Part shown: positions 45,972 through 61,479 of the stretch, piece by piece
Layout: each line of letters starts with the position of its first letter
Position numbering within the stretch: position 1 is the stretch's first letter
Assembly (NCBI GenBank): GCA_038501785.1
Contig: JBAMJR010000161.1
Location: 4,925,001-4,989,000, forward strand
DNA from: Myoxocephalus aenaeus
Taxonomy: Eukaryota > Chordata > Actinopteri > Perciformes > Cottidae
DNA: 64,000 nucleotides
Reading direction: 5' to 3'
Notes under the pieces: generated by a model
Seen by the model: the letters and a program-made list of their open reading frames with translations, nothing else
What the model was told of the DNA's origin: nothing
The model's database searches: none
Position numbers and translations under genes: made by a program

Positions 45972-48900
45972 GGTACTTCAATACAACAAATTCTAATTAT
46001 TTGTTGTAAATTAATCGATCAGTTGAACAACAGGTGTTTTTCTCTTTTGTTTGTTGCCACAGTGCAGATTCTGTATTTTGAATTATAACATTAATATCTG
46101 TGTTTTATCATCTGTAATGTTATTAACAGCTACTTCTTGTAAGATAAAACATTTCAATCAACGTGCTGTAGGAAACATAGGTTGTGTGCTACTTTATAGC
46201 TGCAAAATCACATGATGAATTTGTTGTTTCCGTCAGAAATGGCAGTGAGTTTGACTCCAGGTCGTGTTGCAGCACTCGACTGCTGGAGGTTGGAGACGAG
46301 TTAGCGAGAGTCACATGTCAAGTGACTGCCCCAGATGTGTTCAAATGATTTTATTACTGGTCTTGGTCACAAACCAATTGCCAAAGAGCCAAGTCAATTG
46401 GACCTTGAGTGTTTATTTTACCTTTCAATTCTTCAATCCTCGTCCACAAACTTGTTTAGAACCAAGAGGCAAAGAAGTGTAATAAACCGAAACTTGAGTT
46501 TGAAAGTTTGAGAGAGTGAACTCACGTTCCACCTGAGTTTGACCCCTTCGACTTGCTGATATCCCTTGTCGTCAAGATTCACAGGTCAGCAGTTCCATAA
46601 ATACCACTTGGGAGAAACATCATGGACGTTTGGACTGACGGCAAATGTGGGTTTATAGCAGGTCAATGCATCACTGAATGAACTGTAGAGGTATTGCACT
46701 GCTGCAGCAATAGAAAATGTGGTTATACACCCAGTGAATGCTGTGCATGTATGACGAATACACTATGTATAGTAATGAATCATTTTTACTGCTGTTCATG
46801 GCTTTTTAGGCCAGAGGAGAATTGAAATCCACATTAACATTGATATTTTGACCTGAGATGATTATGGTCGAGGTTTCTGACTTTGCAACATCAAATTGAG
46901 ACACACTCAAGGTCTGCTGGATATTATTATGGATGTATTTTTTCTCTTCGTTTCCTCATAAATATTCATAATCAATGGGCGGGCCTACAGGTCAGTGCGG
47001 GATGTGAGACTCTTCTGTCAGATCACGTAGAAAGAAATCCACAAAGAACATCAAGAACACTGTAAATATTCATTCATTTTTCAAAATTCATTTTACATGC
47101 CAGGGGCTGTGTCGTGCAGTCATACGCCTCTTAAGTACAAACCAATTTTTGTTGAACTGTTTCATTTTATTCATAGGTTAATTGTAGGTAAATAAATTCA
47201 GTTTTAAAAGGCTATACAGGATGCTCAAGCAAGAATGAATCACTGACTTAAACCAGTTTTTTCCTCCCAACAATTTTGTTTTCTTGAAACATACAAGTGC
47301 ACATTCCAGTTATCCAGGGGTGTGGCCTAAAGACCAGAGATCAGTAATGCACAGTCTGGATGCAAGCCGTAGTTTCCTGATGAGCCCTGAAGACAGTCCG
47401 GGTTCTACTATGTGAAAACTAAGGAATACAGAGCATCCTAAATATACATCAAAGGACAGAGGATGTTTTTTTTCCATGCCTAATGATGTACACTAAGCTA
47501 TTTTCAAAGAGAGGGATGCCTGCACAGTTTTCTCTTTGTTTCTTGGTGTACTTGGATCCCCATTAGATGATGTTTCACACCAGCTATTCTTCCTGGGATT
47601 TATATAAAAGTATACAAACAAATGACATAATGACAATACAACATTGTGTACTTTGTGAAATGGTCTTGTTTTACTGTTACAGTTTACATGATTGCATTGC
47701 TGCTATTCCCACAACAAAGCTATTTTGATGTTGGAAAATGTTATGCATGTTATCCATAAGCAAGCTGTTTTGCACAGTACAAATTGTTGCAACAAGTTCT
47801 GCTGGTGTGCAGAAAAATGCATAGATTTGTGTTGTCATTTTTCTGAAGGAGTTGCGTATGTTGCACAGCCACAGATGATGTAATGCACATGCCAGTCCTG
47901 CTGCCATTAAGTAAAAGAAAAGGAAGCCATATATCCTAGTTGAATATCTTGACCTCAGCAGATTCTGCCAGAGATGCATTAAACACAGTGTCTTGATAAG
48001 CATGCACACACATTCAAGGGATTCTGGAGTTTGCATGTGTTCCTCCATCAACAAATGCTACGATAGCAGCTCTTTAGCCTTGTAGTGAAATAATAGAGTA
48101 GGCAGAAAGTGGAACTGACTTGCTGTGTATTTTAGTTGGCAGTGACTTGTGATTTTATCAGTCAAGAAGTAGGGAGGCTGTTTGGACGCTGAAACAGTTT
48201 TTTCCCCGAGTAGCGAGTGATCATGCTTGTATTGGACTCTGCTTTGTTGTTTGTCACATTTTCTGTGGCACTAATTCAACACGCGCCTACTCACTGACAC
48301 GCCCGCTCTAAACACAACTTCATCCACGTTGTAACTGACTCGTGCCCAGTTAACATTTGAAATGTAATGTGGCAATTTTTATTGGAATGTTACGTTGCAG
48401 ATTTAAGACGCCTTGGATAAAATTACAAAGCCCCACGCTCATTATAGTCAATTTTTGAAATTTCATTAGAGATTAACATTTCTGTAAACTGACTTCATCA
48501 GGGTAAAATACAATGTCCACATATTAAGAAAACACAGGATAAAAGATACAACAAATAAGGGTAGGAATCCACGAAATAGAAATAGGTTACATATCAACAT
48601 ATAATGCTTAACTTTAATATGTAAGACCAGATAAAGCTTCTTTTTATTCACTTGTATCCTGCATTTCTCTACATTTTGATGGTTGTTTTTCTTCATATGT
48701 GGACAGTTTTGTTCAGGCATTCCTTGGATTGGCCTCTCAAGTAGATTTCTCTGATGCCTGTTTAGTCTCTGACGTCTGTTTAGTCAGTATGAATTCCCGT
48801 CAGGTAACTGTTTGCAGAAGTGTTGATCTCTTTCACTTCAAGTACATATAACTGCATTGCTGGAATTGAGTTTGTGGCTTTTCCATTCTCCTTTCTGGAT

Positions 48901-49894
48901 GTCAGTCTTTTGTTAGAAAAAGTGTCAACAAAATGGAGATTAACAGTCAAGAGTCAAACTGCCTGACAAAAGGATAATTTCCTGACAGCAGTGCATATGC
49001 AAAAGACCCAGTCAATATTTCTGCTATTACTACTCCCCTGAAAAAACTGTGTACAGAATTTGTACATTTTGCCACTGCGCAAAACATTACAGTTTAATTG
49101 TCAACCCCTGCAGCAAAAGTTTTTGTTGGGTAGAGACAGAGACAGGACAAAAAGTAAAGCAATTTTCTCAGTAAGATTTGTCTACGGCAGCACGTACACT
49201 TGCACCACTTATCAGAACCACAATTACTCGCTTGCTCTATTACTAACAACATAATGTTACAATTTAAATTTTTTATTAAATATGATAGTTTTAATTTAGA
49301 TTGGGACATTTTTTTTCTTCCAATTACATACAAACAAAAATAATAAAAAAATTCAAGTTTATACCGTTGTGTGACTTTTGACCCGACTGACTGGGTCAAC
49401 ATCAATTAATAACAAAGTCAATCCACATTTTTACAAATAAACATGTTTACATTTATAAAACACTTACATGTGAGCAACACAAATGTGGTTCTGTGTGTAA
49501 AGTTATCTTTTTAAATGACGTTTAGCTGAAAAGAGGTACTTTTGTACCGGCTCTTTCTGTCACTGTACCACCTTCAATACTTCCTGAATATCTTCAAAAT
49601 GCAAATAATAGTACGATCATCTGTATTTATGTGCTCATTATAACCTAGTTAAAGAGGACAACAAGATCAAGGTAATTGCTCAATTGAAGCGTACTAACAG
49701 TAATGTTCACCTGAGTTTACAGGATTATTAGTTGTTTTATGATCATGTTAATTGTTGGAAGGGTTTGTTGCAGCCTGCGTAAAATATGTTATTGTTGCCT
49801 CAAAAAATGAGGGTCACTGTTGTTTATTGTTTTGCTGTGTGTGAGACACTTTTCTATGATCAGAATCAGAAGTTAGACTAAGCGCTATACGTTC

Positions 49895-50030
49895 CACAGT
49901 AATTCACAAGATTGACATGTAATCCACGTTAATCGGGTTATTTCTACCTTAATTTGACTAACATGAGCCTGGATGTTTACATGACATTTGAGATAATTGT
50001 AGTATCACCTTAATCTGGTTGAAATGATAA
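49895..50030. repeat. possible old interspersed repeat with AATCGGGTTA/AATCTGGTT motifs
   Basis: The motifs TTAATCGGGTTATTTC, GGATGTTTACATGACATTTG and CTTAATCTGGTTGAAAT resemble a fish repeat with inverted AATCTGGTT ends. The assignment is weak and the boundaries are approximate. Confidence 0.35.
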
Positions 50031-53000
50031 TGGAAGGAGGCAAAGGAGGAGGCAATTCCCTACTGCCCTACATTTGAACATAAGAATAAAGCAAACCTAA
50101 CAAATAAATATGCTGGAAAACGTAATCTAAAGGGCTAATGATTAAAAAAAAGGTTGCTGTGAAGAAAAATGTGAGCCTTCTCATTGAATTTCTGTACCCT
50201 GGCTGTTTTCTTGTTGTTGTAAGGGTTCATCAACAACCGTGCCATTCTGTTGGAGGAACTATTTGGGATATGCGAGTCTGTCTGTGCTGTTACTGGGGGA
50301 GAGTCTCTGAATGGCTGCCCTGGGCATTGAGCAGAACAAGACACAGAGTGAGCTGAAGCAAGCAGCTCTGGAGAAACAGCAACACTCTGTTATTCAGCCC
50401 TTGGCCTGTGCTCCAGAACATTGTGTGTACATCTGTAATCTTACCTACCCCCTGGGCTCACAGAGACACCCCCCTCCTCTCTCACCACCATGTTCTCGCT
50501 GCCTCTCATTCGCTCTCAGCCCTCATGTCTATACACTTTCTCTCCTTCTCACTCAGTTGCTCTCATCACCGCGTCATTCCCTTTTTCCTCTTACACAAAG
50601 ATATAGTCAAGCAAATACACCCACGCACTTTCTCACATTGACACCCATACACAAACACACCAAGGGCCTTGAAGATACACCCATGTGTGAAGATCACACT
50701 GTCTTAATGTGTCAGAGTCACTACAGCCTGCTCAATTTTTCTATTAATTCAAATGCAACAATGACGTAAAGAAAAAAAATCTTTCCATTTCGGGGTCATC
50801 CGCGGCTTCGTCTTTTCAGCTCACTGCTATGTGAGACTCGCCCTGAGACTTCATGTATATATATGTGTGTGTGTGTGTGTGTGTGCGTGTTGAAAAAGCA
50901 AATGGTTTTTAACTGAAATTGAGCTGGAGCTGAGAGTGTTTAAATATACATGAAGCAGAGGGCTACATGAATGTGATCCTGTACTGGATGGTGAGCAGTT
51001 ATGAGCTGTGTCATGTGTCGGCGCTTTCAACTGCCCTGTGCAGGGCTTTCATCACCAGCCTCTGTCGCCGAGATGTTCCCCTCTCCCTCTCTGCTCCCAG
51101 CTCCACTTCACACACTGCACTAAAGCATTCATACTCCCTCTCCGTTGCCCCGGCTGTTCTGCCGCACCACTACATGTAAAAGTCTAAAAGCCCGCTGTTG
51201 TTGTGTCAGTGAACGTGTGCAGCTCCTTGATGTGCCTCGACGGTATATTGCCCCACAGATACATTCACCAGTTACATTTTAACTAACATCTTTTAATCCT
51301 TTGTCTTTTCTCTGACATTTCCGCTGTACAAGGTGATCCCTTGTTGCAACAAGGATATCTTCCATGTGAGATATTGCAATCTAGTTAATATGTTTCCTTG
51401 GTGATTTGATGTGGCTGTCATGCCAGGTTGACGTTAAGATCACGCCTGCACAAATCTTTATTATTTTCATTGCATTATGCGAATGTGTGTTAAGTATTTT
51501 ATTGGCTTATATGTTGATTTCTCATACGAGGCATTATAAAACACATCTTTTACGCTCCCACAAAAGTTCAAAACAACAATGTATTTTTCCCTCTTGCGTC
51601 TTTTCTCAGATAGCAGCAGCTTTCCCGATTGAATTTGAATGCCACGCTTTTAGCGCCAGGGTTGTTTGATTATCCACAGAGAGGGAGCTGTGCTGGATCC
51701 CATTCCTTTCATCATGCTTTAACCAGTGTGAGCTGGCTCCCTTGTCATATTTTATGAGAGGTGATTTCAGTGCCTCTCCTTTATGCAGATGAATTGGACT
51801 CTCCCCAGTCTAGTCTTCAAGAGGTGGATATTGGTTTTGACAAGAGAGCTAACCCTGCTACCTTCGCTCTCACCAGGCTGTCGTCCTGACTGCTTCACCA
51901 GGCTGGATATTATGGGCCTTATGATAATGAAAATTACTCTTCGTGAAAGGGAAGATGCCGGATGCATCTACAGGTGTTTTCAGAATGAGGCTCAGTGACA
52001 GGAATATTAAACCGGGCTTGAAACCTCATTGACCCTTCACACTCCCATGCGGATGAGAGTGGATTTATATGCTGCCACTGAGCCATATATGCTCTTTATA
52101 TGCAGTAATACTCCCAGTTAATACCCACATCAGATGACAGGGGTCCATGGGCAAAGTATTCATTCAAATATATGGATTACAGGTTGGTGCAGAGCCTTTT
52201 CACGGGACCATGCGCTGCCATTTATAGGATTTCCCCCCCCCTTTCACGGATAAGTGTTCATGCTTCCTTTGCCCACTGTCCCTGGATGTGTGCACGTAGA
52301 GCCTGCAGGGCTTTCTCCTATAGCCTCTGGTAAGCTGCACACCTCGGTCATGTCCGCACACAGGAGGCATTGATAGCGGTATGTAATTGTGGTGAATAGG
52401 GATAATGATAATGAGATGATGGCGATATTTCTGTACCTGGTCTAGCTCTGCTATAGTTTCAGCATGCACAAAGCCACATATACAAAACTCTTACCAAAAT
52501 GCATTGACATCTACTTCAGCGCTGAAGACTGAACTTAAGGTCAAAGAAGTCACAGCATTCACAGAAGAGGGGAATCATGTTTCTGTGTTGATGCCGAAGC
52601 TGGAACTATAAAGTCACTATGATAATCATGTGTGTCCTTTCACTCTCCCTCCATCCTCTTTTACTAACTAAGTAGAGGGCTTTGCATGATTGCCTGGATG
52701 AGTGTTTCCCCTCAACGCTGCATTGCTTTTGTCCACTCGTCCCTCCTTCATCTGTGTAATTGTATGCATGACGTTTCAACTGTAAATCCCAGCTGTTGGC
52801 AGGTTGTCTGCTCCTGCAGTGCAGGGTATTCTGGTACGCCATTGGCTGAGGGCTATTGGTTCTTCTTAAGCTGGCAAACATCATGAAAGATAACACAAAG
52901 AGGAGCTAGGTACTTTTTATTTCCTCCTTCGCCAGTCGAATAGATTGGAGGAAAAAGAAAAAAGCAGGCTGCATTTGTCTCTCTTCTCTCCCCGCTGAAA

Positions 53001-54796
53001 CAGATAGAGTAGCTGTGTGGAATAAAGGAGATGCTTCTCTCTCTATCACACTCCATCAGCATTATTTACCAGACCTGCCAGTTGCTTTGTACAGCACCTC
53101 TCCCTGCCAAGTAGGCGACTGGCGTACGACCAGGGGCTAGTGACAACAGGCTACAGTGGAAAGCAAGGAGAGCTGTGTGGAAGAGCTAAGTCTATTCATT
53201 CCCCTAGGCCGCTGAGTGAAGCACAGAACTCTATCTGCTCTCACTGAGGAGAACATAGCGCTTTATGGATTTATTTTATCATACGCTATGCTAGAAAATG
53301 ATCATAAACCCGGCCTATCTTTTTGAATCAGAGTAGAAATGCCACAGAGTGCAGTGGTGCAACACTGATATGGTTATTCACAGCCATTATAAACCTATTT
53401 GTTAACCCTGAGCTGAAGTTAAAAGGCTTTGAATAACCGCAAGGCTTTGAGCGTGCTACGTGTGTGTAGCCTCCTGAACTAGAGGTGAATCACACGTGTC
53501 AGAGAGGCTGCAAAGGATGCGTGGTTCATTTGCCATCCCCAGCCACACTCCCATCAGCCCCCCTCACAGAACCTATGGAAACATCAGCACTCTGGGCTTG
53601 GAAACAGAAAAGTGATTTTTTTTCCACTGTGTGTCACAGATGGTGGGAAAGCCTTTGTAATGCTAATATAATATCACACTGTGTCGGCCTAGCTCTGCAG
53701 TTCGCTCTGTGTGCCAAGCAGCCTGGCTGGGGAGTGATTTACGAGTAAGGAGAGAAAAAGACCTCCCTCGGTTTACACTGAAAGGCTGCGTTGTTGGCGG
53801 GTCCCGCCGCTCGGCCTGCTGCGTCCGGGCACGCCTTTACTTTATTGATTCCGTGCTCCGTCCAGTGCTATGTCCTGTTAATTAACTCTGTCTCCGAGCG
53901 TTTGTCACATTGTGTGTGCTTATTAAAAAGGATATTACTAAGAGGGGCTTGGCGTTAAAAACAGCATGCAGGATATAGTAGATGATTTTTAGAAATCAAG
54001 GCTGCGAATTTAGGCCAGTTATTTTAGACAAAAAGAAAGAAAACCTGTTCAGAATATTGTAACAGAAATATGGTTCCCTTGTCCTATAAAAAGCAAGTAT
54101 TTAGAGTAAAAGGGGCCTTACTCTCTAAAAGGATGCCTCTTACTACCAATGTTATGCCACCTCCCAACAAACGAGCCAATGGCAGGCCACTTCCTCCAGT
54201 GTTAACCAATGACTTTGGGCCTCCTTCCATGGTAGCGAGTCAGCTGCTGGAGAGGAGGAGACGGGGGCATTGATGTCTTTCTCTCGCTGCGCCACGTCAC
54301 ATTGCTGTGTCTATTCGATTTCCAGCCCTCTTCCCTGGTATTTGAATCACAAGGGGGAGCGTTTCATATCCTTGCTGGGAGAAGAAGGGTGATCTTGTCT
54401 ATCTGAAAGAGCATGCTGGATTAAGGGGGTTATTTCCCCAGAGGGGGGATATGAGAGTGAGTGTCACTCAGACAGCACTCACTCTCACACTGCCTCTGCA
54501 TGTTGCCACGGAGCCCCGGCTTTGAGTCCCCCCCTCCTCTCCTTCCTCATGTAATCCTTGGCTTTTTGTTTTCTCTTCCTCTCCCCTTCCTCTGTCTCAT
54601 ACACATCCTCTTCCTCATCGCTGCTACCATCTCGTCTTTCCCTGCTGTTTCAGTGCCGCCCTACGGGGAATGGAGAATTGCGTGGTTTGGAGGATGGTTG
54701 TTATTCCAATCACACCTCCAATGCAGTGAGGGTCCAGTAAAGTACAGAATAATTGGCAGGTTCCAGCAGCTACAGACTGGCATTCTATTCTAGTAT

Positions 54797-54930
<134 letters not shown>

Positions 54931-55336
54931 CTGTGATGAGAAAGGGCTGCTGTAGGTGCAGCATTCGGAGGTCATTTCATTAATTACTAGCTCTTGTGTT
55001 ACGTGCATGTTCTCACATTCTGTTTGTCAGCCTGTGTAGTGTGTAGTGATAGTGACAAAAGAGCTTGCCACTGACAAACACAGAAACATCAACCAGAGGA
55101 CAAATGACCACTGATGTATAACAAAAATGTAACCAACATTTTCACAGTTTAGTTAAACCAGCCAATAACATATTGGGAGGTTGAGATTTGGCTGCAGTTT
55201 TCTGTCTGTTAGAAATCACTCAATATTTAGCCCACCTCTGCGTCATAACTCAGTAATATTGCTTGTGTCTGTGTTATGAATGTGATTCTATTTCTCCGAC
55301 AGTAGAGTAATGGTGCAAGTGGAGCAGATGTTTGGT

Positions 55337-55338
<2 letters not shown>

Positions 55339-55430
<92 letters not shown>
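55339..55430. repeat. (CA)n microsatellite, complementary to the preceding array
   Basis: About 92 bp of perfect AC/CA, 409 bp after the long (GT)n and of opposite strand sense. Confidence 0.95.
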
Positions 55431-55433
<3 letters not shown>

Positions 55434-56866
55434 ATTAAGTTAGGGTCTTCCTGGTCAGAGGTCAGAGGTTGTATGTGCTCATCCTCTGCCTTCCAAGAGT
55501 CACTGACTGATAGGATAGGACTCCGGGGTTGACCACTGGTACACATAAATGGCGCCGAGCGGGGAATCAGACTGGGGACAAGTGTTGGGGAAAATAAACT
55601 AGTGCTATCTGCTGGCAAACACATTGACCCGCAGACCTAATGGAACACGTATCCCATAGGTGTACTGCTCTATTGATTAGCAATTGATGGCAGCTAACAC
55701 TGATATTGAGTGTGATTTTGCTTTCTTCCATCATCTCCGCTGTAGGAGCAGGTTTGTTCTTGTCGAGGTTGAATTAAAATAGGTACAGCATGGCTCTGTG
55801 TCGCTACATGTGCTGTGCTTTTTTTTCTTTTCTTTCTCACCTGTGATTGGCTATCATGGAGGCCAGCACCATAGCGACCATCATCACTTCTTGTTCTGAT
55901 GCCCTTTCCCTGTGATCCAGTCTCACCTTTATGGGCTTCTCATTATGAAGGACTTTATATTTAGTTCTTACATGAACAGACGTGCACGGCATGCACACCA
56001 TAGACACACACTATCAAACACAAGCACACACAGATAAGTACATAAAAACATACAGTCAGACACATAGCTCTCCCAATACATAACCAGAGCTGCATTCTGC
56101 ACATGTTCATTTATAGTGAGGAACACACACACACACACACACAGTCTCACTTGTGAAAAGAAGAAAGGCATTGGCCCTGAAAATTGCATAAATGTCAATT
56201 ATTGTAGAGCTTATGTGCGAGAGGTAGAACAAAGTGGTGGTAATAAAAAATATTGATCACTTCAACCCATAATGTGTCTGACAGCCATTGTTGTAGCAGA
56301 AACAGGCATTGACAGAGTGCCTTTCAGGCATGTAAACCTGCAGGACATTATGTCGCTGTATTAGTACTGATCACTGCAGTGTAATGGCCCCCACCCCCAG
56401 CCTGATTTAGATTCAGAAAAGCAAACGAGGCGTAGCTCTAATAAATGCACCTGATAATTGCATCTCTGATGGCTGACCTTTTTTCTCTGTTGCAATAAAG
56501 ATGAGTTGATGCATGCAAGTGTGTGCGCGTGTGTGTCAGTCAGGAGTTCAAAGGTCTGGTCCTGATTGGTAGTTTTGGCTCTGTGTTTTTGGGCTTGTGG
56601 ATGCATCTTCTGTATTTATCAGCAGTTACTCATACATCAGCATGTTTTTAGCTGTACTGAGTGGGAACACGGATTGTGTACGTAATGAGAGTGTATGGGA
56701 ATGTGTGTGTGAATGTGTGTGTGTGTGTGTGTAAACTTGTTTGCAGAGCCTCATTAAATACGCAATCGTTTCATAAGACTGACCCTTCAAGAGCAGTGGG
56801 TGGACCAAACATAGATTTGCTCAAATGAGCAAATGAATCTGTAATATGAAAGTTTATGGTGTGTAA

Positions 56867-56870
<4 letters not shown>

Positions 56871-56946
<76 letters not shown>
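56871..56946. repeat. (GT)n microsatellite
   Basis: About 76 bp of perfect GT. Confidence 0.95.
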
Positions 56947-56947
<1 letters not shown>

Positions 56948-58576
56948 CTGTAGTACTTATGCATGTGTAAACCTCACTGCATTCCCAATTTCTGTGATCA
57001 AATAATTTAGCTTCACATGCCTCACCCACTCTTCCTCTTCACTGTGTGTTCTTGTGCGGGGCTTGTTACATTAACCTCAGGCTAGTCGAGATGTTTTTGT
57101 TATCGTCATCACATTAACTGGGTTCTGGTGTGCATGTACCATCAGAACATTGCTGTACATGGGAGCAGGCTATATCAATAGGATGCCATTGCTTTTGTCT
57201 CATTAGCAGCAGTGCTGCAGCCCTGAGCTGCTTCTTGTGCCCCATTGGGACAGCTGAGGAGGCTTGACGAAGTGACCTTTAGCAACCTAATCAACTTTTA
57301 ACGCCTTGCCTACTACCTGCCTTATTGCCATTCTTCTCTCTGCCATTCACCAGAGAGGCCCCATCCACATTTAGACTCCATCACTTTTTTTGGTTTTCAG
57401 CAGGAGCCTTATTTTGACTTATCATCTGTACGAACGCTGCAGCATTGTAAACACATGCAGCAGCAGTCTCTGGTGGCATGCAGTGATGTATTGTAATCGG
57501 TTGTTTTTGTCCTCACTCTTGACCTTCCCTCTGCTTTTTTCTCTCTTGTCCTAATCTCTCGCTGTCCTCCACTCCATGCTGCTGAAGAGCTCAGGCTGTG
57601 CAAAAGATAAACAGTCCATTAATCAGCTCATATAAAATAATGTCAAAGTTATATAGCATGTAAAGCATGTGTTTGTTTTCTTTATTCATCAAATATTATG
57701 TCTGTATGTATAAGTACAACTTTGAAAATAACAAATTTAACAATACATATATCCACCATTGCCTTCTGCTGTGTATACATTTCCATGACAATAAATACTT
57801 ACTAACAATGAGCAATGTGCAAACGCCTAGGTGGAACATCTTCATTATTTCACTTTGCATTGATTAAATATATATGTGCTGTTTTCAAATAACATTTGAA
57901 ATGAATTTTCTCTTCACAGTGTCTCAATTTGATGAACCTGTAATTGCTTCCCTCCATTACATTACCATGGCTGACACAATAACACGAACATGTCTGAAAT
58001 ACACTTAAAACATATAATACAGTCTAAGGCAATAGTTGTAAAGCCAAAGCAATAAACAGTGTGCAATATAATGTAATACAATACAATTCAACAACTAGGT
58101 GTTAATGTTACTGTATTTTGTCCAGGGTGTTACTGTGTAATGAAATCCAATCCACTGACTGCCTCAAAACAAATTAATCAGTATATGTATTGCAACAGTA
58201 AAATGTTCTCTCGGCATCAGTTTTGCATGAAATCTTATTGTACAGGTGTCCATGCTTTTGTGTCCACCCCTTAACTAGAGTTGACCTTCATGGTGAAACA
58301 ATAATTACTTAATTATTGGGAATACTGTATGTTGCAGCAAAGCACTATGTCCTTAAAATATTCTATCTGCATGTGGAACCTTGAGCTACATGCAGTTAGC
58401 TACATACAAGCTAACAAACTAATGTCCAGTTGGACATCAGTAGCAGTCACTCCGCTGCCCACAGCTGAAGGGTTGCTTGTGTTTTATTTACCTATTTATT
58501 CATCTAGTTCTGTCTACAGAGACCCATAAATGAATAATCAAAATAATGCATTAAATATAGGCTATTACTTTAAAAC

Positions 58577-58920
58577 TGGTGATGCACCGATATATCGCAC
58601 ATCAGTCCGATATTGACTCAAATAGCGGGATCATGTATCGGAGAAAAGGGGGGGATCTGGTATTGGATACCAGTATTTTAGTACATAATAAATCAGTACA
58701 TATATATTTGTTATATTTTGTTTTACAAAGTTAGGAAGGCAATTTTAAAGTCAAGCCTGATGTTGTTTTACACATAAAATAATGATCACAGTTTTTTTCA
58801 ACACAGTGAGTCAGACAGCTAATCATCAATAAACACTGGTATAGGATCGTTACTCAGTATCGGCCGATACCCAAAGCCCAGGTATTGGTATCGAGAAAAG
58901 TCTGATCAGCGCGTCCCTAC
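58577..58920 (+). repeat. teleost interspersed repeat, GATGCACCGATA/CGGCCGATACCC type
   Basis: It begins GGTGATGCACCGATATATCG, has TATTGACTCAAATAGCGGGA and TATCGGAGAAAAGG, and ends TATCGGCCGATACCCAAAGC and CCAGGTATTGGTATCGAGAA before GCGTCCCTAC. Ends and body match a common vertebrate hAT-like non-autonomous repeat as I remember it. The terminal repeats are diverged and no clean target duplication is visible. Confidence 0.6.
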
Positions 58921-61479
58921 TTAAACCCCTTACCAAATGTACGGACATTCAGTCTGCTCGCGGTCTATTATAGCCTCATACACAGTGCATGCTGGCACTT
59001 GGATCTCTTAGTTCCACACTGACGAGAGGCTCCTTAAGGTTGAAGGTTCATTGTTGACCTTGGAAATAGCAGCGTGACAACAACAAAATTCTCAACACAA
59101 GGTCCAACTTTCTTGTTTCCACATCTCACGACCTTCCTCTGTGATGGAGCTGCTTAGTTGTCATGGAGATGGTGTGGTTGTTATCAGTCCTGGTTGATTT
59201 ATAATTTAAAAGAATGGAGAATAATAATACAATGGGATTGTGCTTAGAGTTCAGCATTCTGGAGCATTTTTGTTGAGCTTCAGAATTGTATGCATACTAT
59301 TTTGTATGTGAATACAATGGGCAGAAATTGTTATACAGCATTTTCTTTCCGAGAAAATATCTCCACAGACACCCAGTTTGTAAACACTGTCTATAAATAT
59401 TGCAATACTTTCATCAGTGGGCCATAGGCTCATTCACTACTGTGTTGTGTTGTATAGTGACTTAACAGACATTTATTGAAAGAAAAAAAAAAACAGTAAC
59501 CCAAAACTTGACTAAAACGTAAGTGAAGTATTTCCATTAAATTGAGCAAATTTCAGCGAGTGTAAACTGAAAGATAAATGAATGCAGATGAGAGAGTTAA
59601 AATCCACTCATCTCTGAAGCCACGTACTGAGCTAGGATTAAAGCCTGCCAGAAGTGTCATATATGTATCCAAGCAGAAGCATGATCTCATTAAGAAGAAA
59701 ATACTAATTGACTGAACAGTCTCCTGAGAAAAAGCTGGATTCTGACATACAAGCAGAGGCCTGCACCTCTATTGTGAAGCAGCCGGAGGCTTCGGGGTAA
59801 CAGTGGTTACAGTTGTCCAGATCTGGCTCTGCAGGTTTTGCTGTGCTGATAAAGATCCAGCTCTATAATCCTGATTCACAGTCAATCTCTATCTATCAGA
59901 TGCTTCTTGGGCTCTTCAGCAGCCTGTGATTGACGATGATTATCTCAAGCGGATACCATGTCTCTGCCATCACCACGGCCATGTCAGGGATTTTAGGTGA
60001 GCATGTTTGATCAAATACAGAATCAAACAGCTGACGGAGAAGACGCACTGTGGCAGAAGCACATGCAAGGCACCACCGAATCAAGATATACAGATACAAC
60101 GATGTCTTTCTTTTTGAAAAATGATTGAAATGTGTCTTATTCTGCAGCACAATATTATTGTTTCGTCACTATTATTGATTTGATTGAATCATACATTTAC
60201 ATTTACAAAATCCAATTATTATTATTTTTTTCTAATTATTGATTATAAGTCATAAGAAAATGTATCAACATGTTTACACTAACATTTAATAGAATGACTG
60301 CATGTATTGTGAAAAGTGTAACTTGCAGTGATTAACCAACAGAGAAGCATTAACCTACTATAATGCTTTATAGCACCTATAAATCATTGTTTTGGTTTCA
60401 TGGCTCACAATTTTACTTTGGTTCGCTCTTACAGCAGAAAAGCTCTAATAGACCTGCTCACTTCCAAACAAGTAGAGAAAAAGTAGAGTGAATAATGGAC
60501 AAAAACATGACTCACCATGTTAGCTAGATGTGTAAATTAGCAATTGTTTGCTCACAAGTTCACCATATTAAGTCAGTTCTTTGCTTACAGCTTGTTGCAC
60601 TGTCCTTAAATGGCTAAAAAAAAACAGGTTTACAAGTTGTATTACAAGTTTGAATTCATGTTAACATCTGTCTGATTATTTCATGTAATTCCAATGTGTG
60701 CCTTAATGGTATACATTATATGGACACTGAACAAACTTGTATTATTCTGCTATTGATTTCGATCAACCAGGTCTAATTACAAACACTCACACCTCACTTG
60801 TTATTGCAGCAGGCACAGCACATGTTAGTGTGTTGGCTGGCGGTCAGTCGGCTGTGGCCTGTGCGTTGTGTTCAAGTGCAACATTTAACAAATGTGAGGT
60901 GATGCAAAGTGTTTGATCTGTCGGCCATTGACAGCGTTGCGTCTTTGAGGTTGCCTCTGTGTGTCAGTGCCCTTAGAAGAGGAGAGCGCTGACATATCGG
61001 CTGTGAGGAGACCTGTTGACCTGTTGTATGTAAGAGAGAAGAGAGACAGGAAGAGAGACGGAGAGCTGCTGCTTCTTCTGCAACATAGAAGGAACATACC
61101 GAGAGACATACTGAGACATACACGGCACAGACAGTGGCAGGACGATAAGTAAACCTATCATTAAACAAGAGAATGGCAAGAATTGTGGCGGCATGATGGA
61201 TTCGTGGATAGCAGATATCAGGGCATCAGAGGCGTGTCTGTGTGGAAGTTTGCATGTTGTCCCTCAATCAGAGCACTTCCCTTGATCTTATGCACAGTCT
61301 CTGGATGTTGGAGAAATTTTGCCCTCTTGACAACAGCAGGACACGTTCAATTAATTTGTAATGGGATGAAGGAGGATATTTCATTTTCTTGTTTCTTTTA
61401 AAGTGAGTATAGTTTGTGTTGTTTTCTTTCTTTTTTCTTTCATTTGCGTATTCTACCTCGTGTGATTTTGTGCCTGGAA

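Noticed and set aside
50311..50769. 152-residue + strand open frame
   Set aside because: The C/T-rich sequence gives Ser/Leu/His-rich translation without family resemblance.
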